Part shown: in pieces, positions 50,249-58,822 of the stretch
Layout of the letters: the number at the start of each line of letters is the position of its first letter
Numbering within the stretch: the first letter of the stretch is position 1
From: Pseudomonas pseudonitroreducens
GTDB lineage: Bacteria > Pseudomonadota > Gammaproteobacteria > Pseudomonadales > Pseudomonadaceae
Reading direction: 5' to 3'
Length of the DNA: 64,000 nt
Assembly: GCF_021603645.1 (NCBI RefSeq)
Contig: NZ_BQHJ01000012.1
Coordinates: 1-64,000 of the forward strand
Position numbers and translations under genes: made by a program
The notes under the pieces: model-generated
Database searches by the model: none
What the model was told of the DNA's origin: nothing
The model's input: only the letters and a program-made list of their open reading frames with translations

Positions 50249-50986
50249 TCAGCGCGCGGCCGCCGTAGCCACCGCGCCACTGTGCATGTCGACGATGCTC
50301 AGGCAGCCGTCGGCGTAGCCGCTGCCCGTGTCGATGTAGTGAGTGTTGCCCAGCGGGCGCACGGCGCTTTGCGCGGTATGGCCGACATACAGGCGCTCCA
50401 GCCCGGCGATGGGCGTGGCGTCTTCCTTCTCGATCCGCGTGCGCGCCCACATCACGATGGCGGCGGCGCGTTGACGGGCATCTTCGCCAAGCTCACCGGC
50501 CAGCGCCGCCACACCGCTGTCCCAGTCAGGGAACGCCGGCGTGATCGGCACCTCGGCGTGCACGATGCCGGCGCGACGGCCATCGCCCAGTTCCACTTCG
50601 ATCGCCAGCGGTAACTGTTGCAGACGGCGGGCAATGCGCTCGCGGGTGAGCGGTGTGAGCTTGTACAGCCAGGCACCGCCGTTGCGCAGGTGCAGGTCGC
50701 GATCGTCCCCCGCCAGCACGATATCGATGACCAACTGCTCGTGATTGCCGCGCACCGAAGCGAACCAGGGCTTGGCCAGCCAGTCGAGCACTTGCGGGGA
50801 ATAGGGCCCGCGATCCACCAGGTCGCCAGCGGCGAACAGGCGATCAGCGGCGGGGTCGAACCCGACCTGTCCGAGCAGGCGCTCGAGCAATTCGAAATGA
50901 CCGTGCACATCCCCCACCACGAAGTCGCGGCCACGCGGGTTGTGCGGAAATCGTTGCACGGACTGCTCCGGCAAGAGCGTATTCAT
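50249..50986 (-). CDS. Metallophosphoesterase (serine/threonine phosphatase-like)
   Basis: A 245-residue cytoplasmic enzyme. The signature motifs GDVHGH (25-30), GDLVDRG (54-60), RGNHE (79-83), plus VHAE and YVGHT later, give the usual two-metal site. It resembles lambda/PrpA-type protein phosphatases. GGAG seven bases upstream selects ATG 50986 over the GTG nine codons earlier. Confidence 0.88.
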   Translation of the reverse strand: MNTLLPEQSVQRFPHNPRGRDFVVGDVHGHFELLERLLGQVGFDPAADRLFAAGDLVDRGPYSPQVLDWLAKPWFASVRGNHEQLVIDIVLAGDDRDLHLRNGGAWLYKLTPLTRERIARRLQQLPLAIEVELGDGRRAGIVHAEVPITPAFPDWDSGVAALAGELGEDARQRAAAIVMWARTRIEKEDATPIAGLERLYVGHTAQSAVRPLGNTHYIDTGSGYADGCLSIVDMHSGAVATAAAR

Positions 50987-51112
50987 TACCAACTCCAGGG
51001 CTTTCAAGGACACAGCTTAACAGCTGCACATTGCGTTCCAGCGGCACTGCGACGAAAGCCTCGAGGGGTCTGCTGCCGCGCTGCTGCTCAGGCAGCGACG
51101 CCCCAGCATTGG

Positions 51113-51145
51113 CTGCTGCCCCAGCAGCACAGCGCCCGCAAGCCG
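51113..51145 (+). promoter_or_regulatory. Shared dyad motif, copy A
   Basis: CTGCTG-CCC-CAGCAG (51113-51127), then CAC, seven bases, and GCAAGCCG (51138-51145). The same arrangement occurs at 54739-54765 and 63710-63743. A related CTGCTG cluster begins at 51070. Confidence 0.6.
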
Positions 51146-51191
51146 ATGGTAAAACCCATATTTATCAGAGAGTTAATCGACCAGCAGGAAG

Positions 51192-51207
51192 CGGTACGGA
51201 AGTTGCG
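51192..51207 (+). promoter_or_regulatory. Candidate sigma-54 promoter of TonB receptor 1
   Basis: CGGTAC-GGAAG-TTGCG: GG and GC separated by 10 bp, AC and TTGC conserved. It lies 62 bp downstream of dyad copy A and 135 bp before ATG 51342. Confidence 0.5.
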
Positions 51208-51341
51208 ATGTCCCCTTCAAGCCAACCGGCCTTTTTCACGCGTGAGCCAGCACAAGAGCAACGCAATAACAGCTTGATGCCTTGCGGCGACGACCGAGCA
51301 CCACAGAGCCAGCCGTCCTTTCGCCGCCCCCTGGGGACACC

Positions 51342-53558
51342 ATGTTCAAACGCAATACCCTTTCCCTCGCCGTCGTCCTGGGACTCGCCAGCCTCGGCGC
51401 GCATGCAGCCGACGGCGACACCCAGAGCCAGGAAGAAACCAGCGCCGCGCCGACCCTCGGCAAGGTGGTGGTGACCGCGCAGAAGCGCGAAGAGTCGGTA
51501 CAGGAAGTACCGGCGCCGATCACCGTGCTCAGCGGCGAGAAGATCCGCGACGCCTCGCTGCAATCGGCCAACGAGGTCACCCGCTACACCCCCAACGCCT
51601 CCGCTGGCACCACCGATGGCCATGGCCGCCCGCGCTGGTGGATTCGCGGGTTGGGCACCGGTGACCAGGGCGCCAACACGGTCAGCCCGATCGGCATCTA
51701 TGTCGACGACGTGTACATCGCCAACATCAGCGCCACCGGCTTCCCGCTGTTCGACCAGGAGCGCGTGGAAGTGCTGCGTGGCCCGCAAGGCACGCTGTGG
51801 GGCAAGAACACCACGGGCGGCGCGATCAACTTCATTTCGCGCAAGCCGACCTTCAGCCCCGAGGGCTACTTCAAGGTCGACATGGGCAACTACGCCAACC
51901 GCATCGTCGAAGGCGCGGTGAGTGACGCGCTGGTGGACGACAAACTGGCCGGGCGCGTGTCCTTCCACCACCAGGGCCGCGACGGCTACACCGAGAACAG
52001 GAACGACGGCAACGACCAGGGCGCGCTGGAAGACGACGCCGTGCGCCTGCAACTGGCCGCGCGGGTGAATGACAACCTCGACGCCAACCTCAACGTCCAC
52101 GCTCGTCACTACCACGACACCGCCAGCTACAACACGGTGAGCTACGGCACCCGGCCCAACGGCACCAACCAGTTCGGTTACTCCATCGACCCGGAACTGG
52201 GCAAGGCCAACTTCAACGCCAAGTACCAGGCCGAGATCGACCAGGCCGGCAGCAACCTCAACCTGGTCTGGCAACTGGGCGACCTGGAGCTGACCTCCAT
52301 CACCGCCTTCGAGCACTTCACCCGCGACGGCTGGACCGACAGCGACAACACCCCGCTGGAACTGCAGCGCAGCTACAGCTATGCCGACAGCCAGCAATGG
52401 TCGCAGGAACTGCGCCTGGCCTCGCCGCGCAGCGACCGGCTGAACTGGGTGCTGGGCTTCCACTACTTCAACGAGGACCTGGAGTCGAAGAACGCCAACG
52501 CGGCGCTGCCCAACGTCTACGTGCCCAGCTACTACAACAACGTCAGCTACGACCAGAAGACCGAGAGCTACGCGATCTTCGGCAGCACCACCTACAACTT
52601 CACCGACGACTTCAGCCTCACCGCCGGTCTGCGCTGGACCCGCGAAACCAAGGACATCGACCTGGAGCGCCTGGTCAACCGCGGCGCGGCGAGCTTCGGC
52701 GACGGCCACTGGTGGCAGCCGGGCAACGTCGACTCGCCGCTGATCGTCAACGCCACCCAGGACGAGAGCAACACCTGGAGCGACTACAGCTGGGACCTGA
52801 CGCCCGAATACCGGATCTCCGACAATGCCCGCGCCTACTTCCGCTATGCCCGCGGCTTCCGTTCCGGCGGCTACAACGCCGGCGTCACCAGCCAGGCCAC
52901 CGTGGCCAAGGTCGATCCGGAATACCTCACCTCCTACGAGCTGGGCCTGAAGTCGGAATGGTTCGATGGCCGCCTGAACGCCAACGCCAGCGTCTTCTAC
53001 TACGACTACAAGGACATTCAGCTCAACATCGTCACCGCGGTGAACAACCAGACCGTCTCGCGCCTGGCCAACGGCGCCCAGGGCGAGGCCTATGGCGCCG
53101 AGTTCGAGCTCGAAGCCATCCCGGTGCAGAACCTCCACGTCAACTTCGGCCTGGGCCTGCTGCACACCGAGTTCACCGACTACACCTCGGGCACCGACGA
53201 CTACTCCGGCAACCACTTCGTCCGCGCGCCCAGCGTCTCGGCGGTGATCGGCGCCGACTACCGCATCCCGCTGAACGTCGGCGGCGCGGTGATCCTCGGT
53301 ACCGACTGGAACACCCGCAGCCGCCAGTACTTCTTCACCAACGACCAGAGCGCCAACATGCGCAGCGGCGGCTACACCCTGGGTAACGCGCGGGTGACCT
53401 ACGAGCTGCCGGGCGAAACCACCCGCGTCACCGCCTACGTGAACAACCTGACCGACAAGGAATACCGCAACCACACCCTGCCGGGCGGCTACCAGACCGC
53501 CGCGGTGATGTTCGGTGATCCGCGCACCTTCGGCGTCTCGGTCACCACCGACTTCTGA
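51342..53558 (+). CDS. TonB-dependent outer-membrane receptor 1
   Basis: A 738-residue receptor: signal peptide to about residue 22 (AHA|ADG), TonB box near KVVVTAQKRE (41-50), plug domain with IRGLGTG and VEVLRGPQGTLWGKNTTGGAIN, then a 22-strand barrel ending ...TFGVSVTTDF with C-terminal Phe. The TAQKR-type box and ending are common in receptors for organic compounds rather than ferric siderophores. No adjacent FecIR-like genes. Followed after 14 bp by the binding protein, one operon. Substrate unknown; see the sulfur-regulon inference. Confidence 0.92.
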   Translation: MFKRNTLSLAVVLGLASLGAHAADGDTQSQEETSAAPTLGKVVVTAQKREESVQEVPAPITVLSGEKIRDASLQSANEVTRYTPNASAGTTDGHGRPRWWIRGLGTGDQGANTVSPIGIYVDDVYIANISATGFPLFDQERVEVLRGPQGTLWGKNTTGGAINFISRKPTFSPEGYFKVDMGNYANRIVEGAVSDALVDDKLAGRVSFHHQGRDGYTENRNDGNDQGALEDDAVRLQLAARVNDNLDANLNVHARHYHDTASYNTVSYGTRPNGTNQFGYSIDPELGKANFNAKYQAEIDQAGSNLNLVWQLGDLELTSITAFEHFTRDGWTDSDNTPLELQRSYSYADSQQWSQELRLASPRSDRLNWVLGFHYFNEDLESKNANAALPNVYVPSYYNNVSYDQKTESYAIFGSTTYNFTDDFSLTAGLRWTRETKDIDLERLVNRGAASFGDGHWWQPGNVDSPLIVNATQDESNTWSDYSWDLTPEYRISDNARAYFRYARGFRSGGYNAGVTSQATVAKVDPEYLTSYELGLKSEWFDGRLNANASVFYYDYKDIQLNIVTAVNNQTVSRLANGAQGEAYGAEFELEAIPVQNLHVNFGLGLLHTEFTDYTSGTDDYSGNHFVRAPSVSAVIGADYRIPLNVGGAVILGTDWNTRSRQYFFTNDQSANMRSGGYTLGNARVTYELPGETTRVTAYVNNLTDKEYRNHTLPGGYQTAAVMFGDPRTFGVSVTTDF

Positions 53559-53572
53559 GCGAGGTAACTGCC

Positions 53573-54646
53573 ATGTCCCTGATCCATCGCACGTTCCGCC
53601 GCCTGCTGCCGGCGGCCGCCATGCTGCTCGCGGGCCACGCGCTGGCCGCCGAGCAGCCCAGCACCCTGCGCATCGCCACGGTGGCCTACGCCAACGCCGG
53701 GCAGATCACCTTCAACGGCCCGGCCTACGTCATCGACCGCGACAAGTGGCTGGAGCAGCAACTGGCCCAGCGCAACATCAAGCTGGAGTGGGTGCCCGCA
53801 GCCACCGGCTCGGTGGGCACCTTCGTCAACGAGGAGTTCGCCAACAAGCGCATCGACTTCGCCTTCTACGGCGACCTGCCGTCGATCATCGCCAACGCTT
53901 CGGGCGTGCAGACCCAGCTGATCGTCCCCGGCGGCATCGGCAACAACGTCTACCTCGTGGTGCCGCCAGGCTCCACGGCGAAATCCATCGCCGACCTCAA
54001 GGGCAAGCGCATCGCCCTGCACCGTGGCCGCCCCTGGGAGCTGTCGTTCGCCAAGTTGCTGGAAGCCAACCACCTGGGCTTCGAGGACTTCCGCATCTTC
54101 AACCTCAACCCGCAGGCCGGCGCCGCCGCACTGAGCGCCGGGCGGGTGGACGCCTTCTTCACCCTCAGCGACGCCTTCCTGCTGGAGGACAAGCAGGTCG
54201 GCCACGTCATCTGGTCGAGCAAGGAAGCCCCGGCGGACTGGAAGATGCGCGCCGAAGTGTGGGGCGCGCGGGACTTCGTCAAGGATCATCCGGACCTCAC
54301 CCAACTGGTGGTGGACGCCTACCTGAAGGCCGCCTGGTGGGTGTCCCAGGACGCCAACCAGGCGGCGTACCAGCAAGCGCAATCACGCTCCGGCGTACCG
54401 CTGAGCGTGCTGCAACGCGAAGTCGCCGGCGAGCCGTGGCCAGCGCACTTCTCCCCGCTGTACGACGATGCCCTGCGCCAGCACTACACCGACGGCATCG
54501 CCTACAGCCTGAAGGCGAAACTGATCCGCAACGAGGTGAAGGTGGACGACCTGCTGGAACCGAAGTTCGTCGAGCAGGGATTGAAGAATCAGCAGCTCGA
54601 AGGATTCTGGAAAGAGCAGGTGAAAACCGTCGCCAGCCAGCCCTGA
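53573..54646 (+). CDS. SsuA/AtsR-like periplasmic binding protein
   Basis: A 357-residue exported protein; signal ends near residue 25 (GHALA|AEQ). The fold and motifs resemble aliphatic sulfonate / sulfate-ester binding proteins (TGSVGTFVNEEFANKRIDFAFYG; LVVPPGSTAKSIADLKGKRIALHRG). No permease or ATPase lies next to it, so it depends on an ABC system elsewhere or passes ligand from the two adjacent receptors. GAGG precedes ATG 53573. Terminator at 54664-54703. Confidence 0.85.
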   Translation: MSLIHRTFRRLLPAAAMLLAGHALAAEQPSTLRIATVAYANAGQITFNGPAYVIDRDKWLEQQLAQRNIKLEWVPAATGSVGTFVNEEFANKRIDFAFYGDLPSIIANASGVQTQLIVPGGIGNNVYLVVPPGSTAKSIADLKGKRIALHRGRPWELSFAKLLEANHLGFEDFRIFNLNPQAGAAALSAGRVDAFFTLSDAFLLEDKQVGHVIWSSKEAPADWKMRAEVWGARDFVKDHPDLTQLVVDAYLKAAWWVSQDANQAAYQQAQSRSGVPLSVLQREVAGEPWPAHFSPLYDDALRQHYTDGIAYSLKAKLIRNEVKVDDLLEPKFVEQGLKNQQLEGFWKEQVKTVASQP

Positions 54647-54663
54647 CATTCCTGACACCAATG

Positions 54664-54703
54664 AAAATAATAAAGCCCCGCTCTCGGGGCTTTATTATTT
54701 TTT
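54664..54703 (+). terminator. Terminator after the binding-protein gene
   Basis: AATAATAAAGCCCCG / CGGGGCTTTATTATT perfect stem, 18 bp past the stop. It ends the receptor 1 unit, so receptor 2 needs its own promoter. Confidence 0.9.
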
Positions 54704-54738
54704 CGGCAAACTTCCAGGAGCAACTGTTCATAACAAGT

Positions 54739-54779
54739 AGCTGCCCCAGCACCACTGTAAACGCAGTTGCTGCAGCAAC
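54739..54779 (+). promoter_or_regulatory. Shared dyad motif, copy B, with extra palindrome
   Basis: AGCTGCCCCAGCACCAC (54739-54755), then seven bases and GCA (54763-54765), matching copies A and C. It overlaps a perfect 14-bp palindrome GTTGCTGCAGCAAC at 54766-54779. Confidence 0.55.
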
Positions 54780-54824
54780 AGCAGAGAAACACCTTGAATT
54801 CGCACTAAACCGCTCTAAATCGCA

Positions 54825-54840
54825 TGGCACAGAGCTTGCT
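54825..54840 (+). promoter_or_regulatory. Sigma-54 promoter of TonB receptor 2
   Basis: TGGCAC-AGAGC-TTGCT, a full match to the -24/-12 consensus, about 70 bp after dyad B and 41 bp before ATG 54882. Confidence 0.75.
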
Positions 54841-54881
54841 CAGGCTAATGGGTAAATTATTAAAAGCCCCGAGCGACTGCC

Positions 54882-57170
54882 ATGAAGCATGCAAGAGATT
54901 TTCGATTGAAACCGCTGGCCATTGCATTATCCAGCGCCCTTTTATTCAACACTGAAGTTGCACTTTCCGACGAATCCAATAGCGCCGGAAATATCACCCT
55001 GAGTACCGTGACCGTCCAGGGACAAAGCCAGGAAACCCAGGTCGGCGATGCCCGCAAGGAAGTCGCCCCAGTCTCCAGGGGCACCCTCAGCAAATCCCAG
55101 CTGGAAAAGTTCGTCGGCCTCGACAGTGCCGTCACCGGCGCCCTCAAATACCTGCCCGGCGTGCACGTCAGCGGCGGTGACAACAGCGGCATCACCGAAG
55201 GCGGATTGAACATCCGCGGCTTCTCCCAGGACCAGATCGGCTTCGTCCGCGACGGCATCCCGCTCAACGATCCGCAGTTCCTCACGCCCCATGCCGACTT
55301 CATGGGCGACCCGGAAAACTACGAGTCGGTGTCGGTGCTCTACGGCTCCTCCTCGATCAACGCGCCAACCCTCACCGCCAGCGGCGGCAGCGTGCTGATC
55401 AAGTCCGTGGCGCCGACCAGGGAAAGCGGCCTGCTGGTCAAGCAGAACGTCGGCAGCGATAGCCTGTTCCGTACCTTCGCGCGGGTGAACACCGGCGAGG
55501 TGAACGGCTTCTCCGCCTGGCTCTCGGCCTCGCGCACCACCGCCGACCTGTGGGACAACAGCGGCGGCGAGCTGTCCTCCAACCGCTACGAAGGCAACCT
55601 GCAGTACGAGTGGGACGGCAACCGCATCAACGGCCTCTTCTCCAGCTTCCTGATGCGCACCAACAGCTACAACCACCCGACGCTCGCCGAGTACCGCGCC
55701 AACAAGTACGACCAGGGCTACCCGCGCGACATTTACCCGACCAAGGGCAACGGCACCAACGGCGTGCCCGACGTCACCGTGCCCGGCCAGAGCGCGGCGG
55801 CCTCGCGCGCCGACTTCAAGATCCAGACCTACGCGCTCAACGGCCTGTTCAACCTCTCCGACAAGGTACAGCTGAAGGTCGACCCGTACTTCGTCCGCGT
55901 CACCGACGGCACCGCCGCCGTAGCCGTGGTGCCGGTCAACGAGAACAAGGTCAACGCCGACCTCAATGGCGACGGCGACAGCATCGACCCGCTGGTAACC
56001 GGCGCGCTCAGCGTCTACCCGACGCAGTACCGCATCGGCTCCACCAACACCCTGGATTTCCTGGTCAACGACGACCACACCCTGCAACTGGGCCTGTGGA
56101 CCGACTACACCCACGCCCGCAACCAGTTCCCGGTGGTCGAGATCAAGGGCAACGGCAAGCCCGCCGGCATCGACGGCAGCCACAAGCTGCACGACGGCAA
56201 CGGCAACGCCATCTACTTCACCGATCAGCGCAACGAGATCACCACCCAGAAGCTCTGGGTGCAGGACACCTGGGACATCACCTCGCAGCTCGTCCTCACC
56301 GGCGGCCTGGCCTGGCAGCACACGCAGAACAAGGGTGACGACCGCCTCAGCGGCTTCGGCGACAGCGCCGACTACAACCGCTTCCTGCCCAGCCTGAGCC
56401 TGAGCTACCAGCTCGACCCGCAGCAGCAGCTCTACTACAACACCACCTCGAACATGCGCACTCCGGCGGTGGCCTCGGTCTACGGGCAGGCCAACGGCGG
56501 CGACAAGCAGAAGCCGGAAGTCACCTGGAACCAGGAAATCGGCTGGCGCTACAGCACCGATGACCTGCTGCTCAGCGCGGCGCTGTTCTACGACAAGTTC
56601 AAGGATCGCCAGGCGGCGTTCGAGGAAGTCTCCGGCGTCACCTCCTACTTCAACGCCGGCGACGTCACCACCAAGGGCCTGGAGCTGTCGCTCAACGGCC
56701 TGCTGCCGGCGAACTTCAACTACTTCGCCTCCTGGACCTACCTGCGCTCCACCCAGGACGACGACTACAGCGCCGGCGGCGCCAGCCTCGACACCAGGGG
56801 CAACCAGCTCTATGACACCCCGCGCAACCTGTTCAGCGCCGGCATCGGCTACGACAACCAGACCTTCTACGCCAACTTCCTCGGCCGCCACACCGGCAGC
56901 TTCTACGGCGACCTGGCGAACAACGAGAAGATCGGCGGCTACACCGTGTTCGACGCCAACCTGGGCTACCGCCTCAAGGACCTGGGCAGCGCGCTGAAGG
57001 AAACCACCCTGACGCTCAACCTCAACAACGTCTTCGACAAGCACTACCTGTCGGGCGTGAACTCGGGGACGGTCTCCGCCGACCCGGCCGACGGCGACTT
57101 CTACGGCGCGCCGAAGTACTACAAGGGCGCACCGCGCGCCCTGGTCGCCGGCATCTCCGTCGGCTTCTGA
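54882..57170 (+). CDS. TonB-dependent outer-membrane receptor 2
   Basis: A 762-residue receptor: signal peptide to about residue 28 (EVALS|DES), TonB box STVTVQG (40-46), plug with NIRGFSQDQIGFVRDGIPL and YESVSVLYGSSSINAP, and a barrel ending GISVGF. Different in sequence from receptor 1, so they are not recent duplicates. The plug motif is unlike siderophore receptors of the FpvA type. Followed after 46 bp by the GMC oxidoreductase in the same direction. Confidence 0.9.
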   Translation: MKHARDFRLKPLAIALSSALLFNTEVALSDESNSAGNITLSTVTVQGQSQETQVGDARKEVAPVSRGTLSKSQLEKFVGLDSAVTGALKYLPGVHVSGGDNSGITEGGLNIRGFSQDQIGFVRDGIPLNDPQFLTPHADFMGDPENYESVSVLYGSSSINAPTLTASGGSVLIKSVAPTRESGLLVKQNVGSDSLFRTFARVNTGEVNGFSAWLSASRTTADLWDNSGGELSSNRYEGNLQYEWDGNRINGLFSSFLMRTNSYNHPTLAEYRANKYDQGYPRDIYPTKGNGTNGVPDVTVPGQSAAASRADFKIQTYALNGLFNLSDKVQLKVDPYFVRVTDGTAAVAVVPVNENKVNADLNGDGDSIDPLVTGALSVYPTQYRIGSTNTLDFLVNDDHTLQLGLWTDYTHARNQFPVVEIKGNGKPAGIDGSHKLHDGNGNAIYFTDQRNEITTQKLWVQDTWDITSQLVLTGGLAWQHTQNKGDDRLSGFGDSADYNRFLPSLSLSYQLDPQQQLYYNTTSNMRTPAVASVYGQANGGDKQKPEVTWNQEIGWRYSTDDLLLSAALFYDKFKDRQAAFEEVSGVTSYFNAGDVTTKGLELSLNGLLPANFNYFASWTYLRSTQDDDYSAGGASLDTRGNQLYDTPRNLFSAGIGYDNQTFYANFLGRHTGSFYGDLANNEKIGGYTVFDANLGYRLKDLGSALKETTLTLNLNNVFDKHYLSGVNSGTVSADPADGDFYGAPKYYKGAPRALVAGISVGF

Positions 57171-57216
57171 TCACCCTGCACGCGCCCGGTGCGGGAGCGC
57201 CGGGCCGGGAGGCGAC

Positions 57217-58812
57217 ATGACCACTCCTCGCTACGACCACATCATCGTCGGCGGCGGCAGCGCCGGCAGCGTGCTTGCCAGCCGCCTCAGCGCCGACCCG
57301 CAACGCCGCGTCCTGCTCATCGAAGCCGGCCCGGACACTCCACCCCACACCACGCCGGCGGAAATCCTCGACGGCCACAACCCCTTCCGCCTGCGCCTGG
57401 AACTGCGCGAGCGCTATTTCTGGCCGGACCTGAGCGTCCGCCACGGCGCGCAGCCCGAAGGCGTCGAGCGCCCCGAGCGCTACCTCGAACAAGCCCGCGT
57501 GCTTGGCGGCGGCTCCAGCGTCAACGTGCTGGTGGCCAACCGTGGCCTGCCGCGCGACTACGACCAGTGGGCAGCGCTGGGTGCCGAAGGCTGGGGCTGG
57601 GACGACGTGCTGCCGTACTTCCGCAAGCTCGAACGCGACACCGATTACGCCGGACCACTGCACGGGCATGACGGGCCAATCCCGATCAGCCGCGTCTCCA
57701 CCCGCGACTGGACACCCTTCACCCACTCCGTGGTCTCGGCGCTGCAAGCCGAAGCCCTGCGCGACATCGGCGACCAGAACGGCGTGTTCGACGACGGCTA
57801 CTTCGCCCCGGCGGTGAACCTGGAGCACGGCCAGCGCGTGTCCGCCGCCCGTGGCTACCTGGACGAACAGGTGCGCGCGCGGCCCAACCTGACGCTGTGG
57901 ACCGACAACCCGGTGCTCGGCCTGCTGCGCGATGGCACGCGCATCACCGGCGTCGAGCTGCAACGCAACGGAGAGCTCATTGCGGTGGAAGCTGGCGAAG
58001 TCATCCTTGCCGCCGGAGCGCTGCAATCGCCGGCCTTCCTGCTGCGTAGCGGCATCGGCCCGACCAGCCAGTTGCAGGAGCTGGGCATCGAGGTGATCGC
58101 CGACCGCCCCGGCGTCGGCGGCAACCTGTGGGAGCACAGCTCGCTGGGTACCCTCGCCACCCTGGGCGATGCCGCGCGCTCGGACGCGGTGCTGGCGCGG
58201 CCCGGCACCTCGCACCAACTGGGTATCCGGGTCTCCTCGGGCGTCGATCCGGACACGCCCTCGGACCTCTACCTGGCCATCGGCGCGGACGCCGAGCGCG
58301 GCGTCGCTCACGCGCTGTTCTGGATCAACAAGCCCAGCTCCAGTGGCCGCCTGACCCTGCGTGACCGCGACCCGGCAAGCCCACCGCAGGTCGATTTCAA
58401 CCTGCTCGCCGACCCTCGCGACCTGCAACGCGCACGTGTGGCACTGCGCACCATCCAGCGCCTGTTCAAGCACCCGGTCCTGGCGCGCTACGAGCTGCAA
58501 CTGGCGCTCACCCCCTTCGCCGTGCCGCAACCGGGCGGGCCGAAGCTGGAAACCCTGCTGGCCGACGACGCGGCGCTGGAAGCCTACCTGCGCCGGCACA
58601 TCGGCGGCGTCTGGCACCCCAGCGGCACCTGCCGTATCGGCGCTGCCGATGACCCGCAGGCTGTGGTCGACAGCGCCGGTCGCGTCCACGGCGTTGAAGG
58701 CCTGCGCGTTGCCGACGCTTCGATCATCCCGGTGATCCCCACCGCCAACACCAACCTGCCGACCCTGATGCTCGCCGAGAAAATCGCCGACGCCATCCTG
58801 GGCGGTGCCTGA
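57217..58812 (+). CDS. GMC-family FAD oxidoreductase
   Basis: A 531-residue FAD enzyme. N-terminal FAD-binding GGGSAGSVLASRL (12-24), GMC signature around ARVLGGGSSVNVLV, and active-site His467 in GVWHPSGT with Asn511 in PTANTNLP near the C terminus. It oxidises a primary alcohol to an aldehyde; choline dehydrogenase is the closest known type, but the substrate is unknown. Its stop is 10 bp before the aldehyde dehydrogenase start, so the two act in sequence (alcohol to acid). GGGAGG-type ribosome site upstream. Confidence 0.9.
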   Translation: MTTPRYDHIIVGGGSAGSVLASRLSADPQRRVLLIEAGPDTPPHTTPAEILDGHNPFRLRLELRERYFWPDLSVRHGAQPEGVERPERYLEQARVLGGGSSVNVLVANRGLPRDYDQWAALGAEGWGWDDVLPYFRKLERDTDYAGPLHGHDGPIPISRVSTRDWTPFTHSVVSALQAEALRDIGDQNGVFDDGYFAPAVNLEHGQRVSAARGYLDEQVRARPNLTLWTDNPVLGLLRDGTRITGVELQRNGELIAVEAGEVILAAGALQSPAFLLRSGIGPTSQLQELGIEVIADRPGVGGNLWEHSSLGTLATLGDAARSDAVLARPGTSHQLGIRVSSGVDPDTPSDLYLAIGADAERGVAHALFWINKPSSSGRLTLRDRDPASPPQVDFNLLADPRDLQRARVALRTIQRLFKHPVLARYELQLALTPFAVPQPGGPKLETLLADDAALEAYLRRHIGGVWHPSGTCRIGAADDPQAVVDSAGRVHGVEGLRVADASIIPVIPTANTNLPTLMLAEKIADAILGGA

Positions 58813-58822
58813 GGAACTCGCC

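Larger units (their letters stand above)
51014..51341. other. Regulatory intergenic region before the first TonB receptor
   Basis: No gene. It contains two CTGCTG-rich dyads (51070-51096 and 51113-51145) and a probable sigma-54 promoter at 51192-51207. Confidence 0.6.

Noticed and set aside
51165-53474. 769-codon frame antisense to TonB receptor 1
   Set aside because: Val/Ala/Gly-rich shadow of a receptor with clear plug and barrel motifs.
54942-57044. 700-codon frame antisense to TonB receptor 2
   Set aside because: Same shadow pattern; no domain.
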